Position numbers and translations under genes: made by a program. Of a stretch of 41,573 nt of DNA, positions 25,146 through 34,896 are shown piece by piece (the first letter of the stretch is position 1; every line of letters begins with the position of its first letter). The notes beneath the pieces were generated by a model, which was not told the DNA's origin, did no database searches, and was given only the letters and a program-made list of their open reading frames with translations. This stretch comes from UBA1413 sp964552955 (GTDB lineage Bacteria > Bacteroidota > Bacteroidia > Bacteroidales > Prolixibacteraceae): NCBI GenBank assembly GCA_964552955.1, contig CAZKIU010000033.1, positions 1-41,573 on the forward strand, in the 5' to 3' direction.

Positions 25146-28058
25146 ATGAAGCGGCAGATACTGACTCCTGTACTTTGTTTTCTTCTGGTGGTGATCCCCC
25201 TTATCCCCAGGGCAGGGATTAAAAGCATCGGTATTCCTGCCATCCGTAATTTTCCCAGGAATCTCTACCGGGCCTCCACCCAGAACTGGGCGGTTGTGCA
25301 GGACCACCGCGATTTTCTATATTTTGCCAACAACGACGGCATCCTGGAATTTGACGGCAACTCCTGGGTGCTTCATCAGTTCGCGGAACCTGCCATGACC
25401 CGCTCACTGGCGGCAGCAGATAACGGCACCCTTTACATGGGCATGTACAACGAATTCGGCTGTGCCCGCCCCGATGCCCGGGGAAAACTGCAATTCACCT
25501 CCTTTCGGAAGGGACTGAAGGATATTCCGGAAGATCTGGGAGACATCTGGAAGGTGTTCATTACCCGTGAAGGGATCTTCTACCAGTGTTACTCCTATCT
25601 GTTCCAGTTCAGTGAGGAAGGAGAGCTGATCCGCAAGTTCTCCTCTCCGGGGAATTTCCGGTTCTCCTTTTTGGTCAACGGACGGATCTACATCCAGGAA
25701 ATGGGTCAGGGATTGTATCTTCTGGAGCAGCAGAAGCTGGTTAAGCTGCCCGGCTTGGAGGCTTTGAAAGAGAAGGAGATCTGGGCAATTCTTCAGGGCT
25801 ATGGGAATCAACTGGTCATTGCGACTTCAGCCGACGGGGTTTTCAACTATTCTGACAGCGGTTTAGTCCCGTGGACTACCACGGCCAATGAATTACTGCG
25901 CAACTACCAGGTTTTCTCTGCATGCCCGGTAAATGAAAACAGTTTTGCTTTCGGGACGATCCGCGGGGGAGTGGTCGTCACCACATCGGGGGGTGAACTG
26001 ATCCAGCATCTGGATAAGACCAATGGTCTTCAGAACAATACCGTGCTGAGCATCGCCACGGACCGGCGGGGTAACCTCTGGATGGGCCTCGACAATGGCA
26101 TCGACTATGCCGAGATCAGTTCACCCCTTACCTTCCTTTACTACCCCGGAGGATTCGGCACCGGTTACGCCACGGCGATTCATGACGGGTACCTCTACCT
26201 GGGGACCAACAACGGGCTGTTTGCTGCGCCATGGCCTCCTCCGGGCAATGGGCTCCAGCCTGAATTCCAGCTGGTACCCAAAACGGTGGGACAAGTATGG
26301 CATTTGAGTATCCATGAAGATGTCCTGTTTTGTGGCCACGACAACGGTACCTTCATCGTCAGGGGCATGGAAGCTACCCCTATTTCCACCATCAAAGGGG
26401 CCTGGACCTTCATCCAGCTCTCCCGCTTCCCCGGCAAACTGATCGGCGGGACTTACGAGGGCCTTACCCTTTACCACTATCTTCCGTCACGCCAAACCTG
26501 GGAGTTCAAAAAACTCCTTCCCGGTTTCCATGAATCCTCGCGTCTTCTGGAGGAGGACCGCGAGGGAAACCTCTGGATGACCCATGGCTTCAAGGGCGCC
26601 TTCAGAATAAACCTCAGCAACAACGCCGACTCTGTGGAGCAGGCAGAATTCTACAACACTGAAAAGGGATTCATCACCAACAACTACATTAACGTTTACA
26701 AAATCGACGGGAATCCCGTGTTCACTGCAAGAGAGGGCATCTTTAGCTACAATCCCGAATTCAACCGCTTTGACAAAGATACCCTGCTTCAATCCAGATT
26801 TGAAACACGCGAACACATTTCCTACATTCACCAGGATAGCAAAAGAAACATCTGGTTTGTGGCCGGCAACAAACCGGCTCTGCTGCGGTTGGATGAGGAC
26901 GGTCACTACGTCCTGGTGAAAGCGCCCTTTGAACTGATTCATCAGCATATGGTAGGCGGTTTCGAGATGATCTTTCCCTGGAACAGCGACCATATTTTCT
27001 TCGGTCTCGAAAACGGCTTTGCCCACTATACCCCAGGCATGGTGCCTTCAGGAGAGCAACCCTTCAGGGTGTTTATCCGGAGGGTGGAAATCGGCCAGTC
27101 CCTCTTTTTTAGGGGCAATGGAGAAGAGCGCTTCCGGGATGAAGAAATTCCCTTGATTCCTTACAGGGAAAACGGTTTAAGAATCGCTTATTCGGCCCCC
27201 CGATACGACGGTAAAAAAGAGATGGAATACAGTTACAGTCTCTCTTCCGATCCGGGGGAGGATTGGTCGCCCTGGTCCTTGTCCACCTCTTGTGAGCTGA
27301 CCAACCTGCGCGAAGGCGAATACCACTTTTCTGTCAGAGCCAGGGATGCCCTGGGGCAGATCAGTTACCCCGACACCTTCCGATTCAGGATCGCGCCCCC
27401 GTGGTATCGCTCCCGGCTGGCCATCTCAGGCTATCTGCTTTTGGGTCTGCTGCTGCTCTCCCTGGTGATCTGGTTCATCCTCAAACGGATGGAAATCTCA
27501 CGTCGCAAGGAAAGACTCCGTCAACTCAAGAACTACCGCGCCAGGGAACAACAATACCAGCGCGATGCCCTCATCGCCGAAAAGGAGATCATGAACCTCA
27601 GAAACGAAAAACTGAAGGAAACCATGATCTACCGGGACAAGGAACTGGCCAACCAGACCCTTCACCTGATCAAAAAGAATAAATTCCTGTGGAAGCTCAA
27701 GGAAGAGCTGCGTAAAATGGAACTTCAGGCCCACGATGAGACCATCAAGACCAAACTGGCCTTGCAGATCCGCCGAATCGACAAGGAGATCGATAACGAA
27801 AAACAGTGGGAAGTATTTGAAACCGCCTTTGATGAAGTTCATGAGGATTTCCTCAAAAGAGTCAAAGAGCGGTTCCCTTCCCTCACCCCCCGTGAAATGA
27901 GACTTTGCGCCTATCTTAAAATGAACATAAGCACTAAAGAGATTTCCACTTTAATGAACATTTCCATCAGGGGCGTGGAGATCAGCCGCTACCGTCTTCG
28001 CAAAAAACTGGGTATTGGCAGGGATATCAACCTTACATCATTTATTCTGGAGTTGTAA
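25146..28058 (+). CDS. Membrane-spanning propeller / Y_Y_Y / LuxR-type regulator of the glucan locus
   Basis: The 970-residue protein has a signal peptide (about 1-23) and a long beta-propeller sensor region of repeated D-x-x-G-N-L-W-M-type motifs (about 30-640). A Y_Y_Y (triple tyrosine) domain (about 680-750), one membrane helix (about 757-780), a charged coiled coil (about 785-895) and a C-terminal LuxR-type helix-turn-helix (909-970: SLTPREMRLCAYL...ISTLMNIS...RYRLRKKLG) follow. There is no histidine kinase or receiver, unlike hybrid two-component PUL sensors. The architecture suggests a periplasmic oligosaccharide signal passed directly to a membrane-tethered DNA-binding domain. It sits just upstream of susC in the same orientation, so it probably controls the locus. 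The ATG lies only 5 bases after a TATATTTG, so promoter and start are not fully clear. Confidence 0.85.
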   Translation: MKRQILTPVLCFLLVVIPLIPRAGIKSIGIPAIRNFPRNLYRASTQNWAVVQDHRDFLYFANNDGILEFDGNSWVLHQFAEPAMTRSLAAADNGTLYMGMYNEFGCARPDARGKLQFTSFRKGLKDIPEDLGDIWKVFITREGIFYQCYSYLFQFSEEGELIRKFSSPGNFRFSFLVNGRIYIQEMGQGLYLLEQQKLVKLPGLEALKEKEIWAILQGYGNQLVIATSADGVFNYSDSGLVPWTTTANELLRNYQVFSACPVNENSFAFGTIRGGVVVTTSGGELIQHLDKTNGLQNNTVLSIATDRRGNLWMGLDNGIDYAEISSPLTFLYYPGGFGTGYATAIHDGYLYLGTNNGLFAAPWPPPGNGLQPEFQLVPKTVGQVWHLSIHEDVLFCGHDNGTFIVRGMEATPISTIKGAWTFIQLSRFPGKLIGGTYEGLTLYHYLPSRQTWEFKKLLPGFHESSRLLEEDREGNLWMTHGFKGAFRINLSNNADSVEQAEFYNTEKGFITNNYINVYKIDGNPVFTAREGIFSYNPEFNRFDKDTLLQSRFETREHISYIHQDSKRNIWFVAGNKPALLRLDEDGHYVLVKAPFELIHQHMVGGFEMIFPWNSDHIFFGLENGFAHYTPGMVPSGEQPFRVFIRRVEIGQSLFFRGNGEERFRDEEIPLIPYRENGLRIAYSAPRYDGKKEMEYSYSLSSDPGEDWSPWSLSTSCELTNLREGEYHFSVRARDALGQISYPDTFRFRIAPPWYRSRLAISGYLLLGLLLLSLVIWFILKRMEISRRKERLRQLKNYRAREQQYQRDALIAEKEIMNLRNEKLKETMIYRDKELANQTLHLIKKNKFLWKLKEELRKMELQAHDETIKTKLALQIRRIDKEIDNEKQWEVFETAFDEVHEDFLKRVKERFPSLTPREMRLCAYLKMNISTKEISTLMNISIRGVEISRYRLRKKLGIGRDINLTSFILEL

Positions 28059-28206
28059 GCTCTGAAATGGCCAACCGATGAATTGACCAACGGGGCAATT
28101 ATTAGGGCTATTTATCTGTATTATAGACATATGAACATATACAGGATGTATTTTTGATGTATTCCGGAATCGTTTGTGTAGTATCAATTATGTAACCTTT
28201 TGTTTT

Positions 28207-28234
28207 TTTGCGTTAAAAAAGTGCTCTAATTTCG
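28207..28234 (+). promoter_or_regulatory. Possible susC promoter
   Basis: TTTG at 28207-28210 and TAATTTCG at 28227-28234 (one mismatch to TAnnTTTG) are 16 bases apart, shorter than usual, with the susC ATG about 60 bases downstream. A perfect TATTTTTG at 28149-28156 is an alternative without a -33 partner. The 235-base gap before susC is AT-rich and holds no ORF. Confidence 0.3.
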
Positions 28235-28293
28235 CAACTAAATAAGCACAAACTATGTTAAAAGTTTTAACACTATGAATTAAAACACGATCT

Positions 28294-31200
28294 ATGAAAA
28301 AAGTCATTTTGCTTTATCTGTTTTCACTTTTATCCGTGGGTTTGTTTGCCCAGGGTAACAGTGTCTCGGGAAAGGTCACTTCGGCTGAAGACAACCAGCC
28401 ACTCCCGGGAGTTTCGGTTGTCGTGAAGGGGACTACCACCGGCACCATCACTAATTTTGATGGGGAGTACATGCTGGCGAATGTTCCTGCCAATGCCACG
28501 CTGGTTTATTCCTTTATAGGGATGAGATCAAAGGAGGTCGCGGTGAACAACCAGCGCACCATTGATATTGTTCTGGAGAGCGATGTCATTGGTGTCGACG
28601 AGGTGGTGGTAGTAGGTTACGGGGTCCAGAAGAAGAGTCTGGTGACGGGAGCTATTGCCAAAGTGGACGGGGACCAACTCCGGAAGGCCACCGACATGCG
28701 AGTCACGCAGGCTCTGCAGGGAAAAACTGCAGGGGTGGTGATTGCCAGTAATTCTGGGCAGCCCGGGGACCAGATTTCTGTCCGTGTCCGTGGTACAGGC
28801 ACTAACGGGGACTCCGAGCCCTTGTACATCATCGACGGATTGCCCATGAGCGGTGCCGGCACCGATTTTCTCAACTCGGGCGACATCGAGTCCATTGAAG
28901 TGCTCAAGGATGCGGCCTCTGCAGCCATTTACGGAGCCCGTGGGGCCAACGGTGTTGTGCTGATCACCACTAAGACCGGCCGCAAGGGGACCAAGCTCAC
29001 GGTCAACTATGACGGTTATTATGGGGTACAGAATCCCTGGAAAAAACTCAGCTTGCTCAACAGCAGCGAATATACTATGCTGATCAATGAAGCAGCCCTC
29101 AATGGCGGCGGGGATTTCGCCTTTTCACCCGCTGCGGTAGCCGGCTTTACCGCCAATACCGACTGGCAAGATGAGATGTTCTATTATGATGCTCCCAAGC
29201 AGAACCACGCCCTTAGCTTCACCGGAGGAAGCGATAAAATCGAATACTCCTCCTCCCTCAACTATTTCAAGCAGGATGGTATTGTCGCCAAGGGCAAGTC
29301 CAATTTTGAGCGTATCAGCTACAGGCTGAGTACCAATGCCGATCTGGGAGCCGTCAAGGTAGGGGGAAATGTGAACCTGGCCGCTATCACCAGCCGGGGA
29401 GTAGCCACCAACGACCGGTATGCCCTTGGGTTGAACCAGGCCCTCAACATGCCTCCCATCATTCCGGTTTACAATGAGGATGGCAGCTATGCGACGCCTG
29501 AACAGTTCGGTATCGGGATGCAGGAGATCACCAATCCGGTGGCGCTGATGGATTATACCACCAATTCCAAAACCAGGACCAGCAAACTGATTGGCGGTGT
29601 CTTTGGAGAGCTCAACTTCGGCAAACTGGCCCAGGCCCTCACGGGACTCACCTTCCGCACCTCCTTTGGCGGAGAGTTTTCCCTGGTCAACAATGACAAC
29701 TATACGCCCTATTATTACCTCGATGCCCTCCATTTCACGGTCACCGACCAGGCGGGGAAAAGCATGAACCAATATTCGCGCTGGAACTTCGAGAATGTCC
29801 TCACCTATGATAAAACCATCGATGTCCATCATTTCACCCTGATGGCCGGTACTACCGCCTTCAAGGATATGTGGGAGTCCATCTACGGTTCCAAAAAGGA
29901 TGTGATATTTGATGATTTTGAGCACTCCTTCCTCGACAATGCGACCGATCCTGAAAGTGCCAGTGTAGGTGGCGGGGCATCGGAACATACCGTGGCCTCT
30001 ATTTTCGGCCGTGTCAATTATGACCTGCTCGACCGCTATATGTTTGCGGCCACCCTCCGCCGCGACGGATCATCCCGCTTCGGTTCCCAGAACAAATACG
30101 GCTACTTCCCTTCGGCCTCCCTCGGATGGGTCATTTCGCGTGAGAACTTCATGGGCGGGCTGTCCAACCTGGTCGACATGCTGAAACTGCGTGCCAGCTG
30201 GGGACAGAACGGTAACGAGAACATTGGGGACTTCGGATACACCTCGATCATCGGCACCGGCGCCATTTACTATTTCGGGGACAGCAAAACCCAATATAAC
30301 GGGGCCGCACCTTCCAAGATCGCCAATCCTTCCCTTAAATGGGAAACCTCAGAACAGACCAACTTCGGGATTGACCTGATGAAGGCCGGGTTCAGGGCTA
30401 CCCTCGATTATTATATCAAGACGACCAAAGACTGGCTGGTGACCGCTCCTGTGCCCATGATGGTGGGCAACTCGGCCCCCACGGTCAATGGCGGGTCGGT
30501 GCGCAACTCAGGTTTTGAAGCGGAATTCGGCTATCGCAAGAAATTCGGCGATCTCAGTTTTGACGCCTCCATCAATGGTGCTATTAACAAAAACGAAGTC
30601 CTCGATATCCAGAACTCCGAAAAAAGGCTCCAGGGCGGTGACGGAGGTTTTGGCCAGGCCGGGATCCTCTATGCCGAAGTAGGGAAACCCATGGGGGTAT
30701 TCTACGGAATCAAAACCGACGGGATTTTCCAGACGGCCGAAGAAGTCGCCAGCTACAAAAACAAAGCGGGTGGACTGGTTCAGCCCAAGGCCGTACCGGG
30801 TGATATCAAATTCATTGATTACAATGGTGACGGACAGATTTCTGACGAAGACCGCCAGCAGATCGGCTCCCCCTATCCCGACTTCACGGGAGGTCTGAAC
30901 ATCAACCTCGAATGGAAGGGCTTTGACCTGAATATGTTCTGGTATGCAGCCCTGGGCCAGGAGATTTTCAGAGCCACCCGCCGTTACGACATGAATTTCA
31001 CCAATTATACCTCCGAATGGCTGAACCGCTGGACCGGCCCGGGCACCTCCGACCATTACCCGCGGGTGACCTTCGTCGATGACAACGTCAACATGAAAAC
31101 GGTCAGCGACTTCTTTATCGAAGACGGCAGTTTCGTCAGACTCAGGAATTCAAGCCTGGGGTATACCCTTCCTTCCAGCCTGACCAACACCGTGAAGATA

Positions 31201-31362
31201 AGCAGGGTGCGCTTTTACGTTTCCGCTGAGAACCTCTTCACCTTTACCCCGTACAAAGGCTACGACCCGGAAATCGGCGGCGGCGTCTTTGACAACGGCA
31301 TTGACAGGGGGATTTATCCGCAAGCCCGTACCATCATGGGTGGTGTGAATATTACGTTTTAA
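28294..31362 (+). CDS. SusC/RagA family TonB-dependent outer membrane transporter
   Basis: The 1022-residue protein has a signal peptide ending near LFAQ (about 21) and a carboxypeptidase-like regulatory domain (about 23-100: GKVTSAEDNQPLPGVSVVVKG). The SusC-type plug follows (about 110-225: DEVVVVGYGVQKKSLVTGA, then PLYIIDGLP, IESIEVLKDAASAAIYGARGANGVVLITTK). A long beta-barrel ends in Phe (GGVNITF). It imports glycan oligosaccharides across the outer membrane using TonB energy, capped by SusD. It leads the set susC-susD-glycan-binding protein. The downstream GH16 enzymes suggest the cargo is beta-1,3- or mixed-linkage glucan oligosaccharide. Confidence 0.95.
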   Translation: MKKVILLYLFSLLSVGLFAQGNSVSGKVTSAEDNQPLPGVSVVVKGTTTGTITNFDGEYMLANVPANATLVYSFIGMRSKEVAVNNQRTIDIVLESDVIGVDEVVVVGYGVQKKSLVTGAIAKVDGDQLRKATDMRVTQALQGKTAGVVIASNSGQPGDQISVRVRGTGTNGDSEPLYIIDGLPMSGAGTDFLNSGDIESIEVLKDAASAAIYGARGANGVVLITTKTGRKGTKLTVNYDGYYGVQNPWKKLSLLNSSEYTMLINEAALNGGGDFAFSPAAVAGFTANTDWQDEMFYYDAPKQNHALSFTGGSDKIEYSSSLNYFKQDGIVAKGKSNFERISYRLSTNADLGAVKVGGNVNLAAITSRGVATNDRYALGLNQALNMPPIIPVYNEDGSYATPEQFGIGMQEITNPVALMDYTTNSKTRTSKLIGGVFGELNFGKLAQALTGLTFRTSFGGEFSLVNNDNYTPYYYLDALHFTVTDQAGKSMNQYSRWNFENVLTYDKTIDVHHFTLMAGTTAFKDMWESIYGSKKDVIFDDFEHSFLDNATDPESASVGGGASEHTVASIFGRVNYDLLDRYMFAATLRRDGSSRFGSQNKYGYFPSASLGWVISRENFMGGLSNLVDMLKLRASWGQNGNENIGDFGYTSIIGTGAIYYFGDSKTQYNGAAPSKIANPSLKWETSEQTNFGIDLMKAGFRATLDYYIKTTKDWLVTAPVPMMVGNSAPTVNGGSVRNSGFEAEFGYRKKFGDLSFDASINGAINKNEVLDIQNSEKRLQGGDGGFGQAGILYAEVGKPMGVFYGIKTDGIFQTAEEVASYKNKAGGLVQPKAVPGDIKFIDYNGDGQISDEDRQQIGSPYPDFTGGLNINLEWKGFDLNMFWYAALGQEIFRATRRYDMNFTNYTSEWLNRWTGPGTSDHYPRVTFVDDNVNMKTVSDFFIEDGSFVRLRNSSLGYTLPSSLTNTVKISRVRFYVSAENLFTFTPYKGYDPEIGGGVFDNGIDRGIYPQARTIMGGVNITF

Positions 31363-31391
31363 TTCAGCCAATCATTAAAATGACACATATT

Positions 31392-32993
31392 ATGAAAAAT
31401 ATAAAAATAAACCTGTTGGCGATATTGGCTTTGATGCTGGGATTGGTCTCCTGCTCGGATGAATTTCTGGAACTGGAACCCAAAACCGGCCAGGTTGAAG
31501 CCAACTATTACAAGAACGAAACACAGGCCCTTCTGGCTGTTGCAGCCGTTTACGATGCCTATTCGGTACAGAACTGGCAATTTATTCCCACCATGTCGGA
31601 CATTTACTCCGACGATGCGTTCGCCGGCGGATCTGACGTGACCGATATGGCGCAGTGGCAGGATATGGAGATGTTCAAGATGGAACCCGAGAACAACTCC
31701 GCAGCCGACTTATGGAACCGCTGTTATGCGGCCATCTACCGCTCCAACCTCTACCTTCAGAAACAAGAGCTGGTGGAGTGGAAAACCGACGGAATGAAGG
31801 AGAGGCTCGAAGCGGAAGTGCGTTTCCTCAGGGCTTATTTCTACTTTGACCTGGTTCGCCATTACGGATCGGTGCCCATCATTACCGAAGTTCTCCCGAA
31901 TGTGGAAGATTATAAAAACCTGAAGCAGAATTCACCACAGGAGATCTTCACCCAGATTGCCACCGACCTGCTGGCTGCCATACCTGCCCTGCCCGTGAAG
32001 ATAGCTTCGACCGAAAAGGGGAGGATCTCCAAAGGTGCCGCCCAGGCCCTGATGGCCCGCTGGTACCTCTATCATGAGGGGTTTGCCAAACCAGTGCTGG
32101 GCGTTTCCAACTGGTCCAACGGCACTACCACCATCGACAAGGCTTATGTGCAAAAAGCCCTGGATGAGGTGATCGCGTCAAAAGAGTATGAACTGCTGCC
32201 TAGTTATGCCGATGTTTTCAACTGGAACAACCAGAACCATAAAGAGTCCCTGCTCGAGATCCAGTATTCGGAAAAAGCATTGTCAGGAGACTGGGGCGGG
32301 TGGAATATCAACGGCAACTTCTCCAGTGTCTGGATCGGCGTGCGTAATCCTGTCGGCGACAACGGAGCGATCTTCCCGGGATGGTCTTTTGCTGTGCCTA
32401 CCTGGAGCCTGGCCAATGAATTCGAAAGCGGAGACCCCCGCAAAGACGTCACCCTGTACAATGCTGAGGAAAAACTGACCTCCTATACCAGGGCCTTTAT
32501 GAATACCGGCTACTTCAACTGGAAATACATGGCCAGGAATGCCTATATCGGACCCGGAGGAGACCCGAGCCACAACTTCCCCCGGAATTTCATCGATATG
32601 CGTTATGCCGACGTGCTGCTGATGGCAGCAGAACTCTACCTCACCGACAATCCGACGAAGGCACTGGATTATTTCAACCAGGTGCGCACCCGTGCCCTGG
32701 GCACCGGCAAGGCGAAAACCGCCATCACCCTGGATGATATCTACCATGAGCGGCGCGTGGAATTTGGTGGCGAAGGATTGCGCAAATGGGATTTGCTCCG
32801 CAGGGGCCTGACCTATGCCGGTGAAAAAATCAACGCCAGCTTCGTTCTTCCCCAGGGAATCCCAAATGCCTCCCATTTTGTAGGCCGCACCTTCAAGGCC
32901 GACACCTGGGGCATGTTTCCCATTCCTGCCAGCGAAATCCGCAACGTCAACGCGGGCGTACTGAACCAGTTTGTTCCCGCTTACAAGAAATAA
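31392..32993 (+). CDS. SusD/RagB family surface glycan-binding lipoprotein
   Basis: From the Met at 31392 (MKNIKINLLAILAL) the protein has 533 residues; an upstream ATG at 31380 is possible. The lipobox ends at Cys21 and is followed by SDEFLELE, acidic residues that fit the Bacteroidota surface-export signal. The SusD fold is visible as the TPR-like N-terminal half (YAAIYRSNLYLQK, AEVRFLRAYFYFDLVRHYG) and the C-terminal RYADVLLMAAELYL and ERRVEFGGEGLRKWDLLRRG. It forms the lid of the SusC transporter and binds the glucan. It begins 29 bases after susC. Confidence 0.95.
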   Translation: MKNIKINLLAILALMLGLVSCSDEFLELEPKTGQVEANYYKNETQALLAVAAVYDAYSVQNWQFIPTMSDIYSDDAFAGGSDVTDMAQWQDMEMFKMEPENNSAADLWNRCYAAIYRSNLYLQKQELVEWKTDGMKERLEAEVRFLRAYFYFDLVRHYGSVPIITEVLPNVEDYKNLKQNSPQEIFTQIATDLLAAIPALPVKIASTEKGRISKGAAQALMARWYLYHEGFAKPVLGVSNWSNGTTTIDKAYVQKALDEVIASKEYELLPSYADVFNWNNQNHKESLLEIQYSEKALSGDWGGWNINGNFSSVWIGVRNPVGDNGAIFPGWSFAVPTWSLANEFESGDPRKDVTLYNAEEKLTSYTRAFMNTGYFNWKYMARNAYIGPGGDPSHNFPRNFIDMRYADVLLMAAELYLTDNPTKALDYFNQVRTRALGTGKAKTAITLDDIYHERRVEFGGEGLRKWDLLRRGLTYAGEKINASFVLPQGIPNASHFVGRTFKADTWGMFPIPASEIRNVNAGVLNQFVPAYKK

Positions 32994-33032
32994 GCTTAGT
33001 CATTGAATATGATCACTTTTAATTTTCCGGAA

Positions 33033-34793
33033 ATGAAAAATTACAAATATAAATTCCTGGCATGGGCTATAGCCCTGGCACTCTTTGTCGCCTGCCAGCC
33101 CATGGAAGAAGACAAACCCGAAGCCGGGCAGGTGACACCTCCCGATGCGGGATCGCTTGACTTCACGGTCTCTCCCCAGGCCGACGGATTTCGCTATGCC
33201 CTGCAGTTCACTCAACCCCAGATCACGGGGATTTACCAGGTCTCCTGGAGCATGGGGAACGGTTCTGTGGCCACCGGTGAAAAAGCCACGGCTTATTATC
33301 CCCTGCCCGGGACCTACACGGTGAAGATGACTATCAAAACCAACATGGGCAGCACCACCAAGGAAAAGAGCATCACCACCACCAAAACCGACTATTCGAT
33401 CTTCAACGATCCCATTACCATCTTCCTGAGTGGCGGGGTGGATGCCCTCAACGGCAAGACCTGGGCGGCCGACAGTATGGCCCGCGGTCATATGAGCGTA
33501 GGGCAGGCAGGTACCGACGGTACCGGCTGGTGGGTCGCCAGTCCCCTCGAGAAAAAAGATGCCAAGGTAATGTATGACGATCTGATCACCTTTAAACTCG
33601 ACGGATTTAAGGTGATCTATGTTAACCATGGCCAGAGCTTCGTCAAAGGACCCCGCCGTACCGACCCTGCCTACAGCAATCCAGTAAACACCACAGGCGA
33701 CTGGGCCGTCGACTATCCCAATCCACAACCCGGATCCTGGTCTCTCGAAAAACGGGGCAACAAGACTATCCTGAAGCTGTCGGGTCCAACGCCAATCTTC
33801 CCGATCTATGACTCGGGGGCCAAGGACGGAGAATACGAAATCGTCTCCATCGATGAGAACTTCCTCGATCTCCTCTGTACTGATATAGAAGGGAACGCCT
33901 GGAGAACCAAACTCATCAGGGCCGGGTATGTGAAACCGATGGTGACCCTCGATGCCGCTCTGAGACAGGAGGCCGCTGTCAACACTTATAAGGTGACCAT
34001 CTCCAATGTGGTGATTCCCGACGGGGAGTCGATCACCGGGTTAAAAGCAGACTTTGGTGACGGCACCATCGTGGAATCGGCCGATTACAACCTGCCCACG
34101 ACCCACACTTACATGCGCAAGGGGAATTACACCGTCACCCTGACGGTTCTGGCTTCTTCGGGAAACATTGTCAAGACCTTCCCGGCCCCCGTTGCCGCCA
34201 ACCATCCCGACTATGTTCCCTTCCTGCTCGACCAGATGGTAATGTACCAGGATTTCAGTGAGGTAGCCCTGGCCCCCATGCTGGTCCAGGACGGCTCACT
34301 GAGTGTGGTGGCCAACCCCGACAAGACCTATCCCAACAAGAGTTCTTTCGTGGCGATGACTTCCAAGAGCAACAACCAGTATTCCAATGCATACATGAAG
34401 TTGCCTGCAGGGTACCGTTTCGATATCCGCACCCAATCCAAATTCAGGGTGATGGTCTATGGCAAAGCCGGCGAAGTGGTGCTGATGAAGCTGGAAAATA
34501 CCGACAAGGCTGAACCCTGGCAAACGGGAACAGAAAAATCCTATACCATCAAGAAGGATTACACCTGGGAAGTGGCCGAATTTGACTTTGCAGGCGTACC
34601 TGCTGGGTTCGACTGGGGCTGGTGGCCCAACCCCTTTAGGCCCGACGTCACCAAGGACGATGAATTCAACCATGACTTCTATGATGTGGTCAGACTCTTC
34701 ATCAACTCAGGAGTCGGCGAGGGCAGCTTTACCCTGTGGTTTGACGAATTGGCCGGGCCTCATGTCGAAGGCCTCAAATCGGCCAAACGCTGA
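33033..34793 (+). CDS. PKD-domain surface glycan-binding lipoprotein (SGBP candidate)
   Basis: From ATG 33033 (MKNYKYKF) the protein has 586 residues, with lipobox Cys21 followed by QPMEEDKPE, again acidic as for surface lipoproteins. A PKD-like domain lies at about 42-115 and a second at about 310-390 (LKADFGDGTIVESADYNLPTTHTY). Between them is a beta-rich region with conserved-looking WSLEKRGNKTILKLS. The last 190 residues look like a beta-sandwich carbohydrate-binding module. Position after susD and before endoglucanases is the usual place for an SGBP. It is followed by a strong terminator. No catalytic motif is visible. Confidence 0.8.
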   Translation: MKNYKYKFLAWAIALALFVACQPMEEDKPEAGQVTPPDAGSLDFTVSPQADGFRYALQFTQPQITGIYQVSWSMGNGSVATGEKATAYYPLPGTYTVKMTIKTNMGSTTKEKSITTTKTDYSIFNDPITIFLSGGVDALNGKTWAADSMARGHMSVGQAGTDGTGWWVASPLEKKDAKVMYDDLITFKLDGFKVIYVNHGQSFVKGPRRTDPAYSNPVNTTGDWAVDYPNPQPGSWSLEKRGNKTILKLSGPTPIFPIYDSGAKDGEYEIVSIDENFLDLLCTDIEGNAWRTKLIRAGYVKPMVTLDAALRQEAAVNTYKVTISNVVIPDGESITGLKADFGDGTIVESADYNLPTTHTYMRKGNYTVTLTVLASSGNIVKTFPAPVAANHPDYVPFLLDQMVMYQDFSEVALAPMLVQDGSLSVVANPDKTYPNKSSFVAMTSKSNNQYSNAYMKLPAGYRFDIRTQSKFRVMVYGKAGEVVLMKLENTDKAEPWQTGTEKSYTIKKDYTWEVAEFDFAGVPAGFDWGWWPNPFRPDVTKDDEFNHDFYDVVRLFINSGVGEGSFTLWFDELAGPHVEGLKSAKR

Positions 34794-34824
34794 GATCAAC
34801 AGATTCTTATATCAACAACATGAC

Positions 34825-34862
34825 GGAGGCAGGCAGACAACTGCCTGCCTCCTTGTTTTTTA
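34825..34862 (+). terminator. Strong terminator between the SGBP gene and the GH16 genes
   Basis: GGAGGCAGGCAG (34825-34836), loop ACAA, CTGCCTGCCTCC (34841-34852): a perfect 12-bp stem followed by TTGTTTTTTAT. It splits the locus into a binding/import unit and an enzyme unit. Confidence 0.9.
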
Positions 34863-34896
34863 TATTGTCCATTCTACCACTTCAATATTGTAACCC

